From: Lachnospiraceae bacterium
GTDB taxonomy: Bacteria > Bacillota > Clostridia > Lachnospirales > Lachnospiraceae
DNA length: 32,428 nt
NCBI GenBank assembly: GCA_902363675.1
Contig: CABJAV010000023.1
Coordinates: 1 to 32,428, forward strand
Reading direction: 5' to 3'
The position numbers were made by a program, and so were the translations under genes. Below are positions 1-8,947 of the stretch, piece by piece. How positions within the stretch are numbered: the first letter of the stretch is position 1; each line of letters starts with the position of its first letter. Under the pieces are notes generated by a model that saw only the letters and a program-made list of their open reading frames with translations, did not search any database and was not told where the DNA came from.

Positions 1-143
1 TATTTTGTAGCTGTCCATATTCAACTCTCCTCATTCGCTTAGTTATTTTGTAATATAAACGATAATTTCTTATTATCACGACCATATTAATTATACTATT
101 TTTTTCATCACTTATCAATCAAAATATCTACATTTTTAAAATT

Positions 144-1070
144 TTAAAAATTCTTCTTAACCGCCATCTTATTTCTTGGATGTTTTGTTCTCAAAATTTC
201 TTTCTCTTTTTTCGTTGTCACATATGTATATATCTGTGTTGTCGTTATCGATGTATGCCCCAACATTTTTTGTATATATCGAATATTTACATCCTCTTCC
301 ATCAAATATGTTGCAAATGAATGTCGAAACATATGTGGTGTTATATTCGTATCTGCTTTTATCTCATGCGCATATTTATGTATCATATTTCTGGCTGATT
401 GCTCAGATAACCTATTTCCATACCTATTAACAAAAAAATAACCTTGCTGTTCTATTTCTTCCTCAAAACAACTTTTATAAGCATTCAGTATTGACAACAC
501 TTCGTTATTTCCTATCTGAATATATCTTTCCTTTTTTCCTTTTCCCTGAATGCATAATACCCCATTATGCAAATCAACATACTTACTTTGTAGATTACAT
601 AGTTCTGATATTCGAAGTCCCGTTGAAAAAAGTATCTCTATTACAGCAATGTCTCTCAAAATAATTTTTCTTCGCCACTCCGAATTATCCTGTGTAGTTT
701 CTTTTCTGTAAAGATGGGATAACAATTGTTCAATAACATCTCTTGGTATTATTTTAGGTAAAACAATTTCTTCTTTAAATTTAGTTTTTACTTTATGAAA
801 AGGATTTATCTCTATGATTTCTTCCTCTTCCATATAATGAAAAAAAGCTTTTACGCTAGCAATCTTTCGTTTCACAGTCTTTTGTTTATATGTACAATGT
901 AGATATAAAAGATATTTGTTCAATACTTCTTTATCTAAGTTTTCTTTTCCCACCAATTGAATAAACTGCTGAATATCTATCCTGTAAGCCCTTATCGTTT
1001 TATCATCAAGTTCCTTTTGAAATTTGCAATAATACAAATATTTTTCTACTTCTTCCATTAAAAGCATCAT
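144..1070 (-). CDS. XerC/D-like tyrosine recombinase
   Basis: Site-specific tyrosine recombinase of 308 aa, the usual XerC/XerD size. The N-terminal ~100 residues form the SAM-like core-binding domain. The catalytic domain shows R153 (GLRISEL), a Lys in the GKGKKER hairpin (K177/K179), H246-x-x-R249, H272 and nucleophile Y281, so all catalytic residues are present. It lacks an arm-binding domain. The start has an AGGAG box 6 bases before ATG. It lies 73 bp downstream of the capD-like gene on the same strand, but a strong terminator separates them, so it is probably transcribed on its own. Stand-alone enzymes like this often act on nearby invertible promoters in gut Firmicutes and Bacteroidetes. 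Polysaccharide phase variation is a natural guess, but I see no inverted repeat here to prove it. It could also be a second enzyme acting on the surface-protein cassettes. Family assignment is firm; target is unknown. Confidence 0.93.
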   Translation of the reverse strand: MMLLMEEVEKYLYYCKFQKELDDKTIRAYRIDIQQFIQLVGKENLDKEVLNKYLLYLHCTYKQKTVKRKIASVKAFFHYMEEEEIIEINPFHKVKTKFKEEIVLPKIIPRDVIEQLLSHLYRKETTQDNSEWRRKIILRDIAVIEILFSTGLRISELCNLQSKYVDLHNGVLCIQGKGKKERYIQIGNNEVLSILNAYKSCFEEEIEQQGYFFVNRYGNRLSEQSARNMIHKYAHEIKADTNITPHMFRHSFATYLMEEDVNIRYIQKMLGHTSITTTQIYTYVTTKKEKEILRTKHPRNKMAVKKNF

Positions 1071-1091
1071 TCATTTCTCCTATAACTCACA

Positions 1092-1134
1092 AAAAATCCG
1101 CCACAAAATGTTGTCCATTCTATAGCGGATTTTT
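1092..1134. terminator. Bidirectional rho-independent terminator
   Basis: A 10-bp perfect stem (AAAAATCCGC / GCGGATTTTT) with T-runs on both strands. It lies between the end of the capD-like gene and the start of the recombinase. On the minus strand it ends the polysaccharide operon just before the recombinase gene. Confidence 0.85.
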
Positions 1135-1143
1135 CTCCATTTA

Positions 1144-3021
1144 TTATTCTTTTTCAACCCGATAAGACGGCACCAATCGTTTCACTACCACCTTCATCTG
1201 CGGATCATCTTCATATGCCGTCTTCTTCAAATCTTTGAGATGTTCAAAGAACTCTTCCTGATCGAATTCAATCGGTTTGCCAATGAAGATCAGATCATTC
1301 TCTGTCTTCTGCAATCCCTCTTCTTCTTTCAGGCATTCTTCAAACATCTTCTCCCCCGGACGTAATCCGGTATAAACAATCGGAATATCCACATCCGGCT
1401 CATATCCGGACAATTTGATCAGGTTCCTTGCCATATCATCAATTTTTACCGGCTCTCCCATGTCAAGGACAAAAATCTCTCCCCCCTTGGCATAAGCTCC
1501 TGCCTGCAGCACCAAAGATACCGCCTCTGGAATGGTCATAAAGTATCGGATGATATTTTTATCTGTGACCGTAACCGGACCGCCCTCTGCGATCTGTTTT
1601 TTGAACAATGGGATCACGCTTCCGTTACTTCCCAATACGTTTCCAAATCGTACCGCCACATAATTGGTTTTTGTAAAACGATGCTGCATTCCCTGAATGA
1701 TCATCTCACAGATACGCTTGGATGCTCCCATGATATTCGTTGGATTCACGGCTTTGTCCGTAGAAATGAGAACCATGCGTTCCGTACCGGTTCTTCCTGC
1801 CGCCATCGCTACATTATAAGTTCCAAATACATTGTTCTTGATGGCCTCATTCGGGCTGTCTTCCATAAGTGGCACATGCTTGTGTGCAGCTGCATGAAAA
1901 ACAATTGCCGGTTTATAATCTGCAAATACGGTATCTACCCTATGCGTGTTTCGCACCGATCCAATGAGTACGACCAGATTCAGCTTTGGAAAGTTCTTTT
2001 TCAATTCCTGTTGAAGATCATAGGTAGTATTCTCATAAATATCGAAAATGATAAGCTGCGCCGGATGATGCGCCGCGATCTGCCTGCAAAGCTCGCTACC
2101 TATAGAACCGCCACCGCCGGTAACCAACACGACTTTTCCTGCAATATATCCCATCACTTCATCCAGATTCGTCTTTACCGGTTCCCTTCCGAGGAGATCT
2201 TCAATCTCTACCTCACGGAAATTCGATACGGATACTTCCTCATTGACAATCTGTGCCATACTCGGCAGAATCTTAATCTTACATCCGGTGTTCTTGCAGA
2301 GCTCCAGGATTTTCTTTTTTCTTGCTCCCGGAAGATTCGGAATTGCAATAAAAATCTCCCGCACACCATACTTTTCGGCAGCCCATGGAATTTTGCTGTC
2401 ATTTCCCACAATCGGGGTCCCAAGGATCTGGCTTCCGATCTTATTCTGATCTGCATCAATGACACAAGCTACGCGGTTACGGATCTGCGGACTGTTCTCC
2501 ATATTTTTGATAAGAAAGTATGCGCTGTCTCCTGCACCGATCACCATCGTCGGAACTACCTTTCCCACACTGATTCCAAGGTAATTATGACGGATAATAC
2601 GCAGTCCACGATACACAAACCGGCTCCCGGTAATCAATGCCAGCAAAAAGAAGAAATACAGGATGTAATAGGAACGTGGCATATTCCATTGCAACATATG
2701 CATTCCCAAACTTTGCAATGCTGCACTGAGCAAACACGCTACGACCACATTTAACAATTCCTGCACACTTGCATATTTCCACAAACTATTATACAGATGC
2801 ATGATTGCAAAAATCACAAGCGTGACACATACATTGATCCAGAAATAGCGAACTGCAGTCTCCAAATATGGTATGCACTGCTCATTTTTTAAACTGAATT
2901 CAAATCTTGTCCAAATAGAAATGATTTCTGCCAAAAACACTGCCAGAATATCATAAATCAATAATACAGCAATTCTTATATATTTCGCCGTTTCATTTCC
3001 GTTCGATTTCTTTTGTAACAT
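1144..3021 (-). CDS. FlaA1/CapD-type nucleotide-sugar 4,6-dehydratase, membrane-bound
   Basis: Polysaccharide biosynthesis protein of 625 aa, full length for the WbpM/PglF/CapD class. The family converts UDP-GlcNAc to a 4-keto-6-deoxy sugar for capsule or glycan synthesis. About four N-terminal membrane helices (residues ~15-140) precede a CoA-binding-like Rossmann fold (VIGAGDSAYFL, ~160) and the catalytic SDR domain with VTGGGGSIGSE (~295). The FlaA1 signature LISTDKAVNPTNIMGASKR is intact; in it Met replaces the SDR catalytic Tyr of YxxxK, which is normal for long-form dehydratases. It follows the O-antigen ligase-like gene by 24 bp and is presumably co-transcribed with it. The ribosome binding site is weak (AGGAT about 12 bases upstream), which suits translational coupling. 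The exact sugar product cannot be told from sequence. Confidence 0.93.
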   Translation of the reverse strand: MLQKKSNGNETAKYIRIAVLLIYDILAVFLAEIISIWTRFEFSLKNEQCIPYLETAVRYFWINVCVTLVIFAIMHLYNSLWKYASVQELLNVVVACLLSAALQSLGMHMLQWNMPRSYYILYFFFLLALITGSRFVYRGLRIIRHNYLGISVGKVVPTMVIGAGDSAYFLIKNMENSPQIRNRVACVIDADQNKIGSQILGTPIVGNDSKIPWAAEKYGVREIFIAIPNLPGARKKKILELCKNTGCKIKILPSMAQIVNEEVSVSNFREVEIEDLLGREPVKTNLDEVMGYIAGKVVLVTGGGGSIGSELCRQIAAHHPAQLIIFDIYENTTYDLQQELKKNFPKLNLVVLIGSVRNTHRVDTVFADYKPAIVFHAAAHKHVPLMEDSPNEAIKNNVFGTYNVAMAAGRTGTERMVLISTDKAVNPTNIMGASKRICEMIIQGMQHRFTKTNYVAVRFGNVLGSNGSVIPLFKKQIAEGGPVTVTDKNIIRYFMTIPEAVSLVLQAGAYAKGGEIFVLDMGEPVKIDDMARNLIKLSGYEPDVDIPIVYTGLRPGEKMFEECLKEEEGLQKTENDLIFIGKPIEFDQEEFFEHLKDLKKTAYEDDPQMKVVVKRLVPSYRVEKE

Positions 3022-3045
3022 AATATATTTTTATCCTATGCTTTC

Positions 3046-5010
3046 TTATTTCTTTTGATTTTTACGCTGTTTTCTGGATTGTTTCTTGCTTGAAGCTTTC
3101 TGTTTTCCATTTTTGTTTTCTGCCTTAACACTTTCATTAACCGGCGCGGCATCATTCTTCTGCTGCACCTCTGCATTGTCGTTCTCTGTTGTCTGTGTAT
3201 CTTCTGCTTTTACAAACAGATTTTCCTTTGTCACAAGCATACGGTTGACTGCCATGCCAAGACCAAGCATTCCCCAGAATACCGGAGCCGTGCATACGTT
3301 AGAATCATTGGCAACTGCTGCGATCACATACACGAGAACTGCTGCAAACAATCCAAATCCAACCCAGCTGAGATGTTCGTGCAAATCGACTCTGCGATAA
3401 ATCCGAACGGAACGAATGATATACCACAGTAAAAATCCAATCAATGCCAACGTTCCAAACAATCCGGTCTCCACCCACTGCTGAAGATACCAGCAATGCG
3501 CTTTTACATCATAATTGTTAAATCCATAGATATATGCCTGACCAAAATAATCATTTTGTGGACGCTCCAGCAAATAGGTATTTGCTCCTGATCCTACAAA
3601 CACATGCTTTCCTAAAACCGGTATGGTCGTATTCCAAATATGTCCACGGAAACTCATCGCATCCTCTTTGAACAGATTGGACTGTTTTACCTTTTCATAT
3701 TTGACAAGTTTTCCTGCCGGATTGAGGAACTCATATCCATCATCATCGGTTTTCACAAAATTCCAGGAAATACCATCAACATACACACTGATTCCAGCAG
3801 TCTGATCAAACATTACCGGCTGTACCTGCACATTTGCAAAACGCTCATCATCGATGGAATAAGTCTGTGTTCCTTCATCTGCCAGCGTCTGTCCCAGCGG
3901 ATTTCCATCACTGTCTTTGCACAGGATCTGAATAGTTCCATCTTCTGCGATATCATAAGAAACTGACAATGCGTTATCCCAGATTTTTAATACAACATCC
4001 TCGTCATTTGTAGCGATGTCATTTAATGAATACTGGTCTTCCATATGATAGGTACCGGTAATCGTGTTCTTGATTCTTTCCCCAAAAGATGTGGTATTGG
4101 CAATCACAATACTTCCAATGATGCCTGCCACCACCAACGCTCCACCTACATAACGGAGCTTTTTGCCACGGCTCAGCAATACCAATACTGCAATCGCAGC
4201 ACCTGCTGCCACTGCCATCCAACCGGAATCACTTCCACTTCCTTTCAGGCATATGATACAAAGGATTTCGGCCACAACCAATGCCGCTCTCTGCCATACT
4301 TTCTTTGCTCCGATAAACAAGCATGCCAACAATGGAATTAACATTCCGAAATAAAAGGACAGGAAATTCGGGTTATACAGTGTTGTATAAGAAGTTCCCT
4401 CTGCCATATTGAAATTCAAATTATCTAATTGATCCCAAAAACTTACATTCGTAATCAGATGTTTTCCGAAAACCGTCTTGAAAATATCTTTTCCGAAATA
4501 CTGGAGTACACCAATCAGCGTTACCATTGCCATTCCAACTCCGGCCCATAACAGAACTTTGTTCACCTGCTTCTCTTCCTGTACATAATTATATACGTAA
4601 TAGCACAATATCATATAGGCAAATACAGCCCATACCGGCTCAAACAATTCATAGGTGCCTCTGACAACCCAGTACTTATAGCTAGAAAATAATGCGGACA
4701 TTGCAACAAACATTGCATAAACAAACAGCATATAAAATGAATTTTCAAACTGAAACTGTTCTTTCTTTTTTAAATACCGATATAACATGATTCCGATCAT
4801 TACAACTCCAAGGATCACTATCGCTATCATTTTCCATGCGAAAAAGAAATCTGTCTGTAACCCGGAACTCGCTGGGAACCAGTCAAATTGCGACAGATTG
4901 GCATCATACTCAAACATATGCACGATCAACGGAACAAATCCCATCATAAGTATGATTGGAATCAGTAATGCGTTTGTTTTCTTCTTATTTGCATAAACAT
5001 TCTTACTCAA
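3046..5010 (-). CDS. O-antigen ligase / Wzy-like polysaccharide polymerase
   Basis: Polytopic membrane protein of 654 aa with about ten to twelve predicted helices. A large extracytoplasmic loop (roughly residues 310-475) separates the N-terminal helix block from the last helices, the usual plan of the O-antigen ligase/polymerase (Wzy_C) family. The loop includes FVGSGANTYLLERPQND, followed by HCWYLQQWVETGLFG; an invariant-type His before the C-terminal helices is typical of these enzymes. The C-terminal ~50 residues are very Lys/Gln rich and probably cytoplasmic. The start is TTG: a GAAGGAG box lies 8 bases upstream and no ATG is close by. It is the first gene in view of the minus-strand polysaccharide cluster and lies divergent to the integrase. 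Ligase versus polymerase cannot be separated from sequence; polymerase is likelier in a Gram-positive host. Confidence 0.82.
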   Translation of the reverse strand: MSKNVYANKKKTNALLIPIILMMGFVPLIVHMFEYDANLSQFDWFPASSGLQTDFFFAWKMIAIVILGVVMIGIMLYRYLKKKEQFQFENSFYMLFVYAMFVAMSALFSSYKYWVVRGTYELFEPVWAVFAYMILCYYVYNYVQEEKQVNKVLLWAGVGMAMVTLIGVLQYFGKDIFKTVFGKHLITNVSFWDQLDNLNFNMAEGTSYTTLYNPNFLSFYFGMLIPLLACLFIGAKKVWQRAALVVAEILCIICLKGSGSDSGWMAVAAGAAIAVLVLLSRGKKLRYVGGALVVAGIIGSIVIANTTSFGERIKNTITGTYHMEDQYSLNDIATNDEDVVLKIWDNALSVSYDIAEDGTIQILCKDSDGNPLGQTLADEGTQTYSIDDERFANVQVQPVMFDQTAGISVYVDGISWNFVKTDDDGYEFLNPAGKLVKYEKVKQSNLFKEDAMSFRGHIWNTTIPVLGKHVFVGSGANTYLLERPQNDYFGQAYIYGFNNYDVKAHCWYLQQWVETGLFGTLALIGFLLWYIIRSVRIYRRVDLHEHLSWVGFGLFAAVLVYVIAAVANDSNVCTAPVFWGMLGLGMAVNRMLVTKENLFVKAEDTQTTENDNAEVQQKNDAAPVNESVKAENKNGKQKASSKKQSRKQRKNQKK

Positions 5011-5184
5011 GATATTTTCTCCTTCGAATCAATGTATTTTGTATGTTTTTACTCAATTATTTCTATAAGTACATACCTATTCAACATAATACTCTTAAAT
5101 TTTCCTTTTGTCCACACCAAGAAAACTATAGTACCATCTATGTTAACTACTCTATAAATCACAAAAGAAAGAAGGATTACAACC

Positions 5185-6240
5185 ATGAGATTACCAAACG
5201 GATACGGCGGAGTCGTAAAATTATCCGGGAACCGAAGAAGGCCCTACGCAGCGCGAATTACCACCGGCTGGTACCACAATGACAAAACCGGAAAACGTGT
5301 ACAAAAATTCCAAGTTATCGGATACGCTGCCTCCCGGGCCGAAGCCTTACAAATACTAGCCAAATACAATGACTATCCAATTGATGCAGCTGCCCTGAAG
5401 CTTACCTTCCATGACATCTATCTGCGCTGGTCCGAAGAAAAATTTCCGACCACCTCCGCCTCCAACATCAAAGGATACCGCGCCGCATATTCCATTTGTG
5501 AAGATATCGCAGATGTACCATTCCGCAATTTGCGCCTGGATGATCTGCAACGCGTCGTCGACCGCTGTGGGAAAAATTATCCCACCCTAAAAAAGCTCCG
5601 CATCCTGTTCAATCAGTTATACGACTATGCGATGAAACACGAAATTATCTGCAAAGATTACTCTCCCTATGTCAACATCACCAAATATAAAGACCGTAAT
5701 CCAAATAAAGCAGAACGCAACCGCTTCACGGCGGATGAAATAGAAACCTTATGGAAACATACCGATGACCGCTATTACCAGACGGTTCTTATGCTCATCT
5801 ACAATGGGGTCCGTATTTCCGAACTGCTTGACTTGAAAAAAGAAAATGTCCACTTGCCTGAACGATACTTCGACGTAGTTGACAGCAAAACAGAAAATGG
5901 TATCCGCAAAGTCCCTATCGCCGAAAAAGTCCTTCCCTTTTACACCTCCTGGTACAATGACTGTTCGCACAGTGAATACCTTATCCACACCATGGACAGT
6001 GAGCATTTTACTTACCATAATTATTACATCAATGTATTTAAACCACTGCTGCAGCCCCTGAACATCGACCATACCCCACACTGCTGCCGTCATACAACGA
6101 TCTCAATGCTCGCCGATGCACATGTGGATCAGACCATTATCAAAAAAATTGTCGGCCATGCCGGAGCCATGACATTAACCGAACGTGTCTACACACATTT
6201 GGACATCCACGAACTCATTGAAGCAATCGACAAAATATGA
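5185..6240 (+). CDS. Tyrosine recombinase/integrase, candidate cassette-switching enzyme
   Basis: Integrase of 351 aa. Residues ~1-65 (GGVVKLSG..RPYAARITTG) look like the small beta-sheet arm-site DNA-binding domain seen in Tn916-like integrases. Residues ~72-165 are the core-binding domain. The catalytic domain has R210 (NGVRISELL), K235, H299-x-x-R302, H325 and Y336, so it appears active. A GAAGGA box lies 8 bases before the ATG. The gene ends 12 bases before the first of five GTTACTT-like repeats and about 200 bp before the first silent surface-protein cassette. No excisionase, mobilisation or phage gene lies beside it, so it does not look like the integrase of an intact mobile element. 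An enzyme with an arm domain encoded at the edge of a cassette array whose silent copies all carry phased upstream repeats is most simply the recombinase that shuffles them. That role is inference; the family is firm. Confidence 0.92.
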   Translation: MRLPNGYGGVVKLSGNRRRPYAARITTGWYHNDKTGKRVQKFQVIGYAASRAEALQILAKYNDYPIDAAALKLTFHDIYLRWSEEKFPTTSASNIKGYRAAYSICEDIADVPFRNLRLDDLQRVVDRCGKNYPTLKKLRILFNQLYDYAMKHEIICKDYSPYVNITKYKDRNPNKAERNRFTADEIETLWKHTDDRYYQTVLMLIYNGVRISELLDLKKENVHLPERYFDVVDSKTENGIRKVPIAEKVLPFYTSWYNDCSHSEYLIHTMDSEHFTYHNYYINVFKPLLQPLNIDHTPHCCRHTTISMLADAHVDQTIIKKIVGHAGAMTLTERVYTHLDIHELIEAIDKI

Positions 6241-6252
6241 AAAATCGGAATT

Positions 6253-6361
6253 GTTACTTGTGTGTTACTTAAATTTTTCCAGCAAAAATGTCTCACAAAA
6301 TATGGTCATATAAATTCAGTTTGTACTACCCCGTTTCTTGTGCGTTGCTTGTACGTTACTT
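6253..6361 (+). repeat. Phased 11-bp direct repeats, candidate integrase arm sites of silent cassette 1
   Basis: GTTACTT occurs at 6253 and 6264 (11 bp apart), then GTTTCTT at 6333, GTTGCTT at 6344 and GTTACTT at 6355, again exactly 11 bp apart. The last lies 89 bp before the TGTTAAG core of cassette 1. A constant ~11-bp phase puts the repeats on one DNA face, as in arm sites of lambda/Tn916-type integrases. Confidence 0.65.
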
Positions 6362-6443
6362 AAGATTGAAAGCTTCTTCAACATGCTATGCTGCAGATAC
6401 CTGTTTTATCCACTCTGCTGGCAGTATGGTCAGTGGAAAATAT

Positions 6444-6515
6444 TGTTAAGGTAACTGGTAAGAAGTCCGGTAAGGCTGTAAAGAAGACATTAAAGGCTAC
6501 TATTACAGTTAAGAA
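6444..6515 (+). repeat. Core site plus 71-bp constant block, silent cassette 1
   Basis: TGTTAAG-GTAACT followed by the block encoding VKVTGKKSGKAVKK and the next ten residues. It is shared almost base for base with the other four copies. The sequence left of TGTTAAG (AAATAT) differs from the expression site, so homology starts exactly at the 7-bp spacer. Confidence 0.8.
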
Positions 6516-8553
6516 CTCTTCAATTTCTATGAAGGGTGATTCTGAACTCCTTATTGGAGCAGAGAAGAGCTACAAAGCAACTGTTAAGCCAAGCGTAAAA
6601 GTTTCTTATAAGTCTAGCGATGAAGCAATCGCAACTGTAGATACTAAAGGTAATGTTAAGGGCGTTAAAGCTGGTAAAGTTACAATTACAGCTACAGCTA
6701 AAGTTGGTACAAAGACTATTAAGGCTACAAAGGATATCGTTGTAAAGAATGGTATCACAGAGTTCAAGGCAACTACTCCTAAAAAACTCACAGTTAAGTT
6801 TGCTGGAGCACTTGAGACTGTAGCAAAAGAGAACTTCACTCTTACAGATGCAAAGGGTGCTAAAGTTGCAATCCAGAAGGCAACATTAGATGAGACAAAG
6901 ACAATTGTAACTCTTGACTTATACAGCGAGCTTACAACTGCTACAGATTATACAGTATCTGCTAAAGTTGGCGAGGATACTTTCACAGAGACTCTTACAT
7001 TCGTAAAGGGTGCTGTTGCAAAGATTGTTGCTGCAAACCAGATTGTTAAAGCTGATGGAACTCCACAGCAGATTAAGTACACAGTTCTTGACGAGAATGG
7101 ATTAGATATTACAGATTCTACTGCTGTTTCATTTTCTTCAAACGTTACTACAATTACACCTGATGGAAAAATTACTCTTGCAGACGGTGTGCTTGCATAT
7201 GTAACAATTACATATGTAAACCCTACAACAGGTGCAGAAATCAAGTCTGAAACATTTTCAGTTACTGGATCAACTTCAGCAGCCGCTTCTATCGCAGCTG
7301 TTACTGTAGGATCTACAAGTGATACAGGTGCAACTCTTTCAGCTTGGCCAAAAAATGCAACAACAACAATTGCTAAAAATGCAACAGGACTTAAACTGTT
7401 CGCACAGTATGTAAACCAGTATGGTGATAAGGTTGTTGCAACAAACGGAACAGATGTTTCTTATGAATCATTAGATCCATCAATCTTAATTGTTGACACA
7501 AAAACAGGTGCACTTACTCCTATCGCAGAGGGTGCAGCTCAGATTAAGGTTACTTCTGGTACAGCCAGCCAGCTTTTCACAATTACAGTTGTTGCACCAG
7601 CTACAGCTTCTAAAATGGCTCTTGACGCATCAAGTGTATTAAAAGCATCTATGACTAACAGCTCTGTAAATACAGCTTCTGTTAAGATTAATGTTCTTGA
7701 CCAGAATGGAAAGAATTTCAATGATGATACAGATTCAAATGTATTAACATTCACATTAACATCTGGTGCAGGTGTTCTTAGTGAAGCTTCAACTGTAGGA
7801 GCTACTGTATCTGGCACAGCAGGTGTTGCAAAAACATTTACAGCTGCTAAAGCTGGAACAGCTACATTTAAGGTTACATCTAATAAGACTGGATTAAATT
7901 ATGTAATGGTAAGCATTACCGTTTATGGTACTGATAATACAGTAGTTAAATATGGTCTTACTGGAATTAAAGATTTGAATATTCAGGATTGCTATGATGG
8001 AGATTCAAACACCAACGATTACAAGACAACTGTTGAAGTGAAGGCTCTGAACAAAGATGGTTTCGTTGTAGCAGCTAGTGAAGTTAGCGGTGCTGCAATT
8101 ACTGTTACAAAGCCAGATAAGACACAGGTAACACTTGCAAGTGGTGCAGATAATTTTGATGCTACTGCATCTGCATTTAGCGCTGTTGGAGCATACTCAA
8201 TTGTAGCTACAAAGAATGGTACTACAATTGCAACAGCTACAATCAATGTTAAAGATACAGGTGTTAAGCCAGCTGTAACAATCAAGAAGAATTCTATTGA
8301 TTACACAGAAATTGCCGCAAGTGCAAATAATATCTTAGATAACTTTACTACAGAGACTGGTTGGACAGTTACAGGTGTTAAATTTGTATCTGGAAACTCT
8401 GCTGCAATTGCTTCAGCGCCTACAGCAGTTACTTCAATCACAAAGACTGGTACAGATAGTGTTACATTATACAACGTTGTAGTAGTTGTTAGAAATACAG
8501 CTTCAAACAGAACATTTGAAGTTGCTACAAATCAGTCTATTACAGTTAAATAG
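6445..8553 (+). CDS. Silent cassette 1: promoterless Ig-like (Big2) surface-protein body
   Basis: A 702-codon body in the same frame as the expressed surface protein, beginning at the constant VKVTGKKSGK block. It has an early Big2-type domain (SYKSSDEAIATVDTKGNVKG, VKAGKVTITA) and then further beta-sandwich repeats, including a segment with KADGTPQQIKYTVLDENG that recalls S-layer proteins. The frame can be extended upstream to an ATG at 6388, but there is no ribosome binding site and no signal peptide, so I treat it as silent. It is the most divergent of the five bodies and has no LPXTG or other anchor motif. It would be exported only after recombination places it behind the leader at 24.2 kb. 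It lies just after the integrase and arm repeats and ends in a strong terminator. Annotation pipelines may call a normal gene here. Confidence 0.8.
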   Translation, partial: VKVTGKKSGKAVKKTLKATITVKNSSISMKGDSELLIGAEKSYKATVKPSVKVSYKSSDEAIATVDTKGNVKGVKAGKVTITATAKVGTKTIKATKDIVVKNGITEFKATTPKKLTVKFAGALETVAKENFTLTDAKGAKVAIQKATLDETKTIVTLDLYSELTTATDYTVSAKVGEDTFTETLTFVKGAVAKIVAANQIVKADGTPQQIKYTVLDENGLDITDSTAVSFSSNVTTITPDGKITLADGVLAYVTITYVNPTTGAEIKSETFSVTGSTSAAASIAAVTVGSTSDTGATLSAWPKNATTTIAKNATGLKLFAQYVNQYGDKVVATNGTDVSYESLDPSILIVDTKTGALTPIAEGAAQIKVTSGTASQLFTITVVAPATASKMALDASSVLKASMTNSSVNTASVKINVLDQNGKNFNDDTDSNVLTFTLTSGAGVLSEASTVGATVSGTAGVAKTFTAAKAGTATFKVTSNKTGLNYVMVSITVYGTDNTVVKYGLTGIKDLNIQDCYDGDSNTNDYKTTVEVKALNKDGFVVAASEVSGAAITVTKPDKTQVTLASGADNFDATASAFSAVGAYSIVATKNGTTIATATINVKDTGVKPAVTIKKNSIDYTEIAASANNILDNFTTETGWTVTGVKFVSGNSAAIASAPTAVTSITKTGTDSVTLYNVVVVVRNTASNRTFEVATNQSITVK

Positions 8554-8559
8554 TGTTTA

Positions 8560-8630
8560 TAACTTTTATCATTATTTTCTTAATAGCAAAAACGGGAATC
8601 GGTTATATAAACAGATTCCCGTTTTAATTA
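8560..8630. repeat. 71-bp inverted repeat copy containing a terminator
   Basis: Near-identical (about one mismatch) to the reverse complement of 21819..21888. It holds a hairpin AAAACGGGAATC / GATTCCCGTTTT (8588..8625) that terminates transcription after cassette 1 and, read in reverse, would work equally well. Confidence 0.8.
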
Positions 8631-8788
8631 TGTCTAATTATTGAGCCATATTTATATTATAACGACTGAAGAGTAGTTTAATAATATTTTCTCATCTAAA
8701 AAATATAAAAGTTATTTTTGGATGTAGAAAGATTTTCACTATGTAAATAAACATTTGGCTTCTACGGAATAAATTTAGCATATTTTAT
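8631..8788. other. AT-rich spacer, no gene seen
   Basis: Between the cassette 1 terminator and the arm repeats of cassette 2. I found no open frame with a ribosome binding site, no convincing promoter and no clear hairpin. Confidence 0.6.
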
Positions 8789-8817
8789 GTTACTTATACA
8801 ACATTATTATGTTACAC
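8789..8817 (+). repeat. Candidate arm sites of silent cassette 2
   Basis: GTTACTT at 8789 and GTTACAC at 8811 are 22 bp (two 11-bp steps) apart. The first lies 87 bp before the cassette 2 core, matching the 88-89 bp spacing at the other three silent cassettes. Confidence 0.55.
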
Positions 8818-8875
8818 AGTTTATAAAAAATCCCTATTTTATCACCTTTTGAAGGCTATTTAAACTCGTATATAG

Positions 8876-8947
8876 TGTTAAGGTAACTGCTAAGAAGTCT
8901 GGAAAGGCTGTAAAGAAGACATTAAAGGCTACTATTACAGTTAAGAA
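8876..8947 (+). repeat. Core site plus constant block, silent cassette 2
   Basis: TATATAG-TGTTAAG-GTAACT, then the constant block with a few base changes (one gives TAKKSG in place of TGKKSG). The left flank ATATAG is shared with cassettes 3 and 4 but not with the expression site. Confidence 0.8.

Noticed and set aside
1681..2754. Plus-strand 357-aa frame
   Set aside because: Exact shadow of the FlaA1/CapD-type gene on the other strand; Cys/His-rich nonsense with no ribosome binding site.
6388..6444. ATG start for cassette 1 giving MLQIPVLSTLLAVWS as a signal peptide
   Set aside because: No ribosome binding site, no basic N-terminus, and the segment is part of the cassette flank that aligns with the untranslated flanks of the other silent copies.
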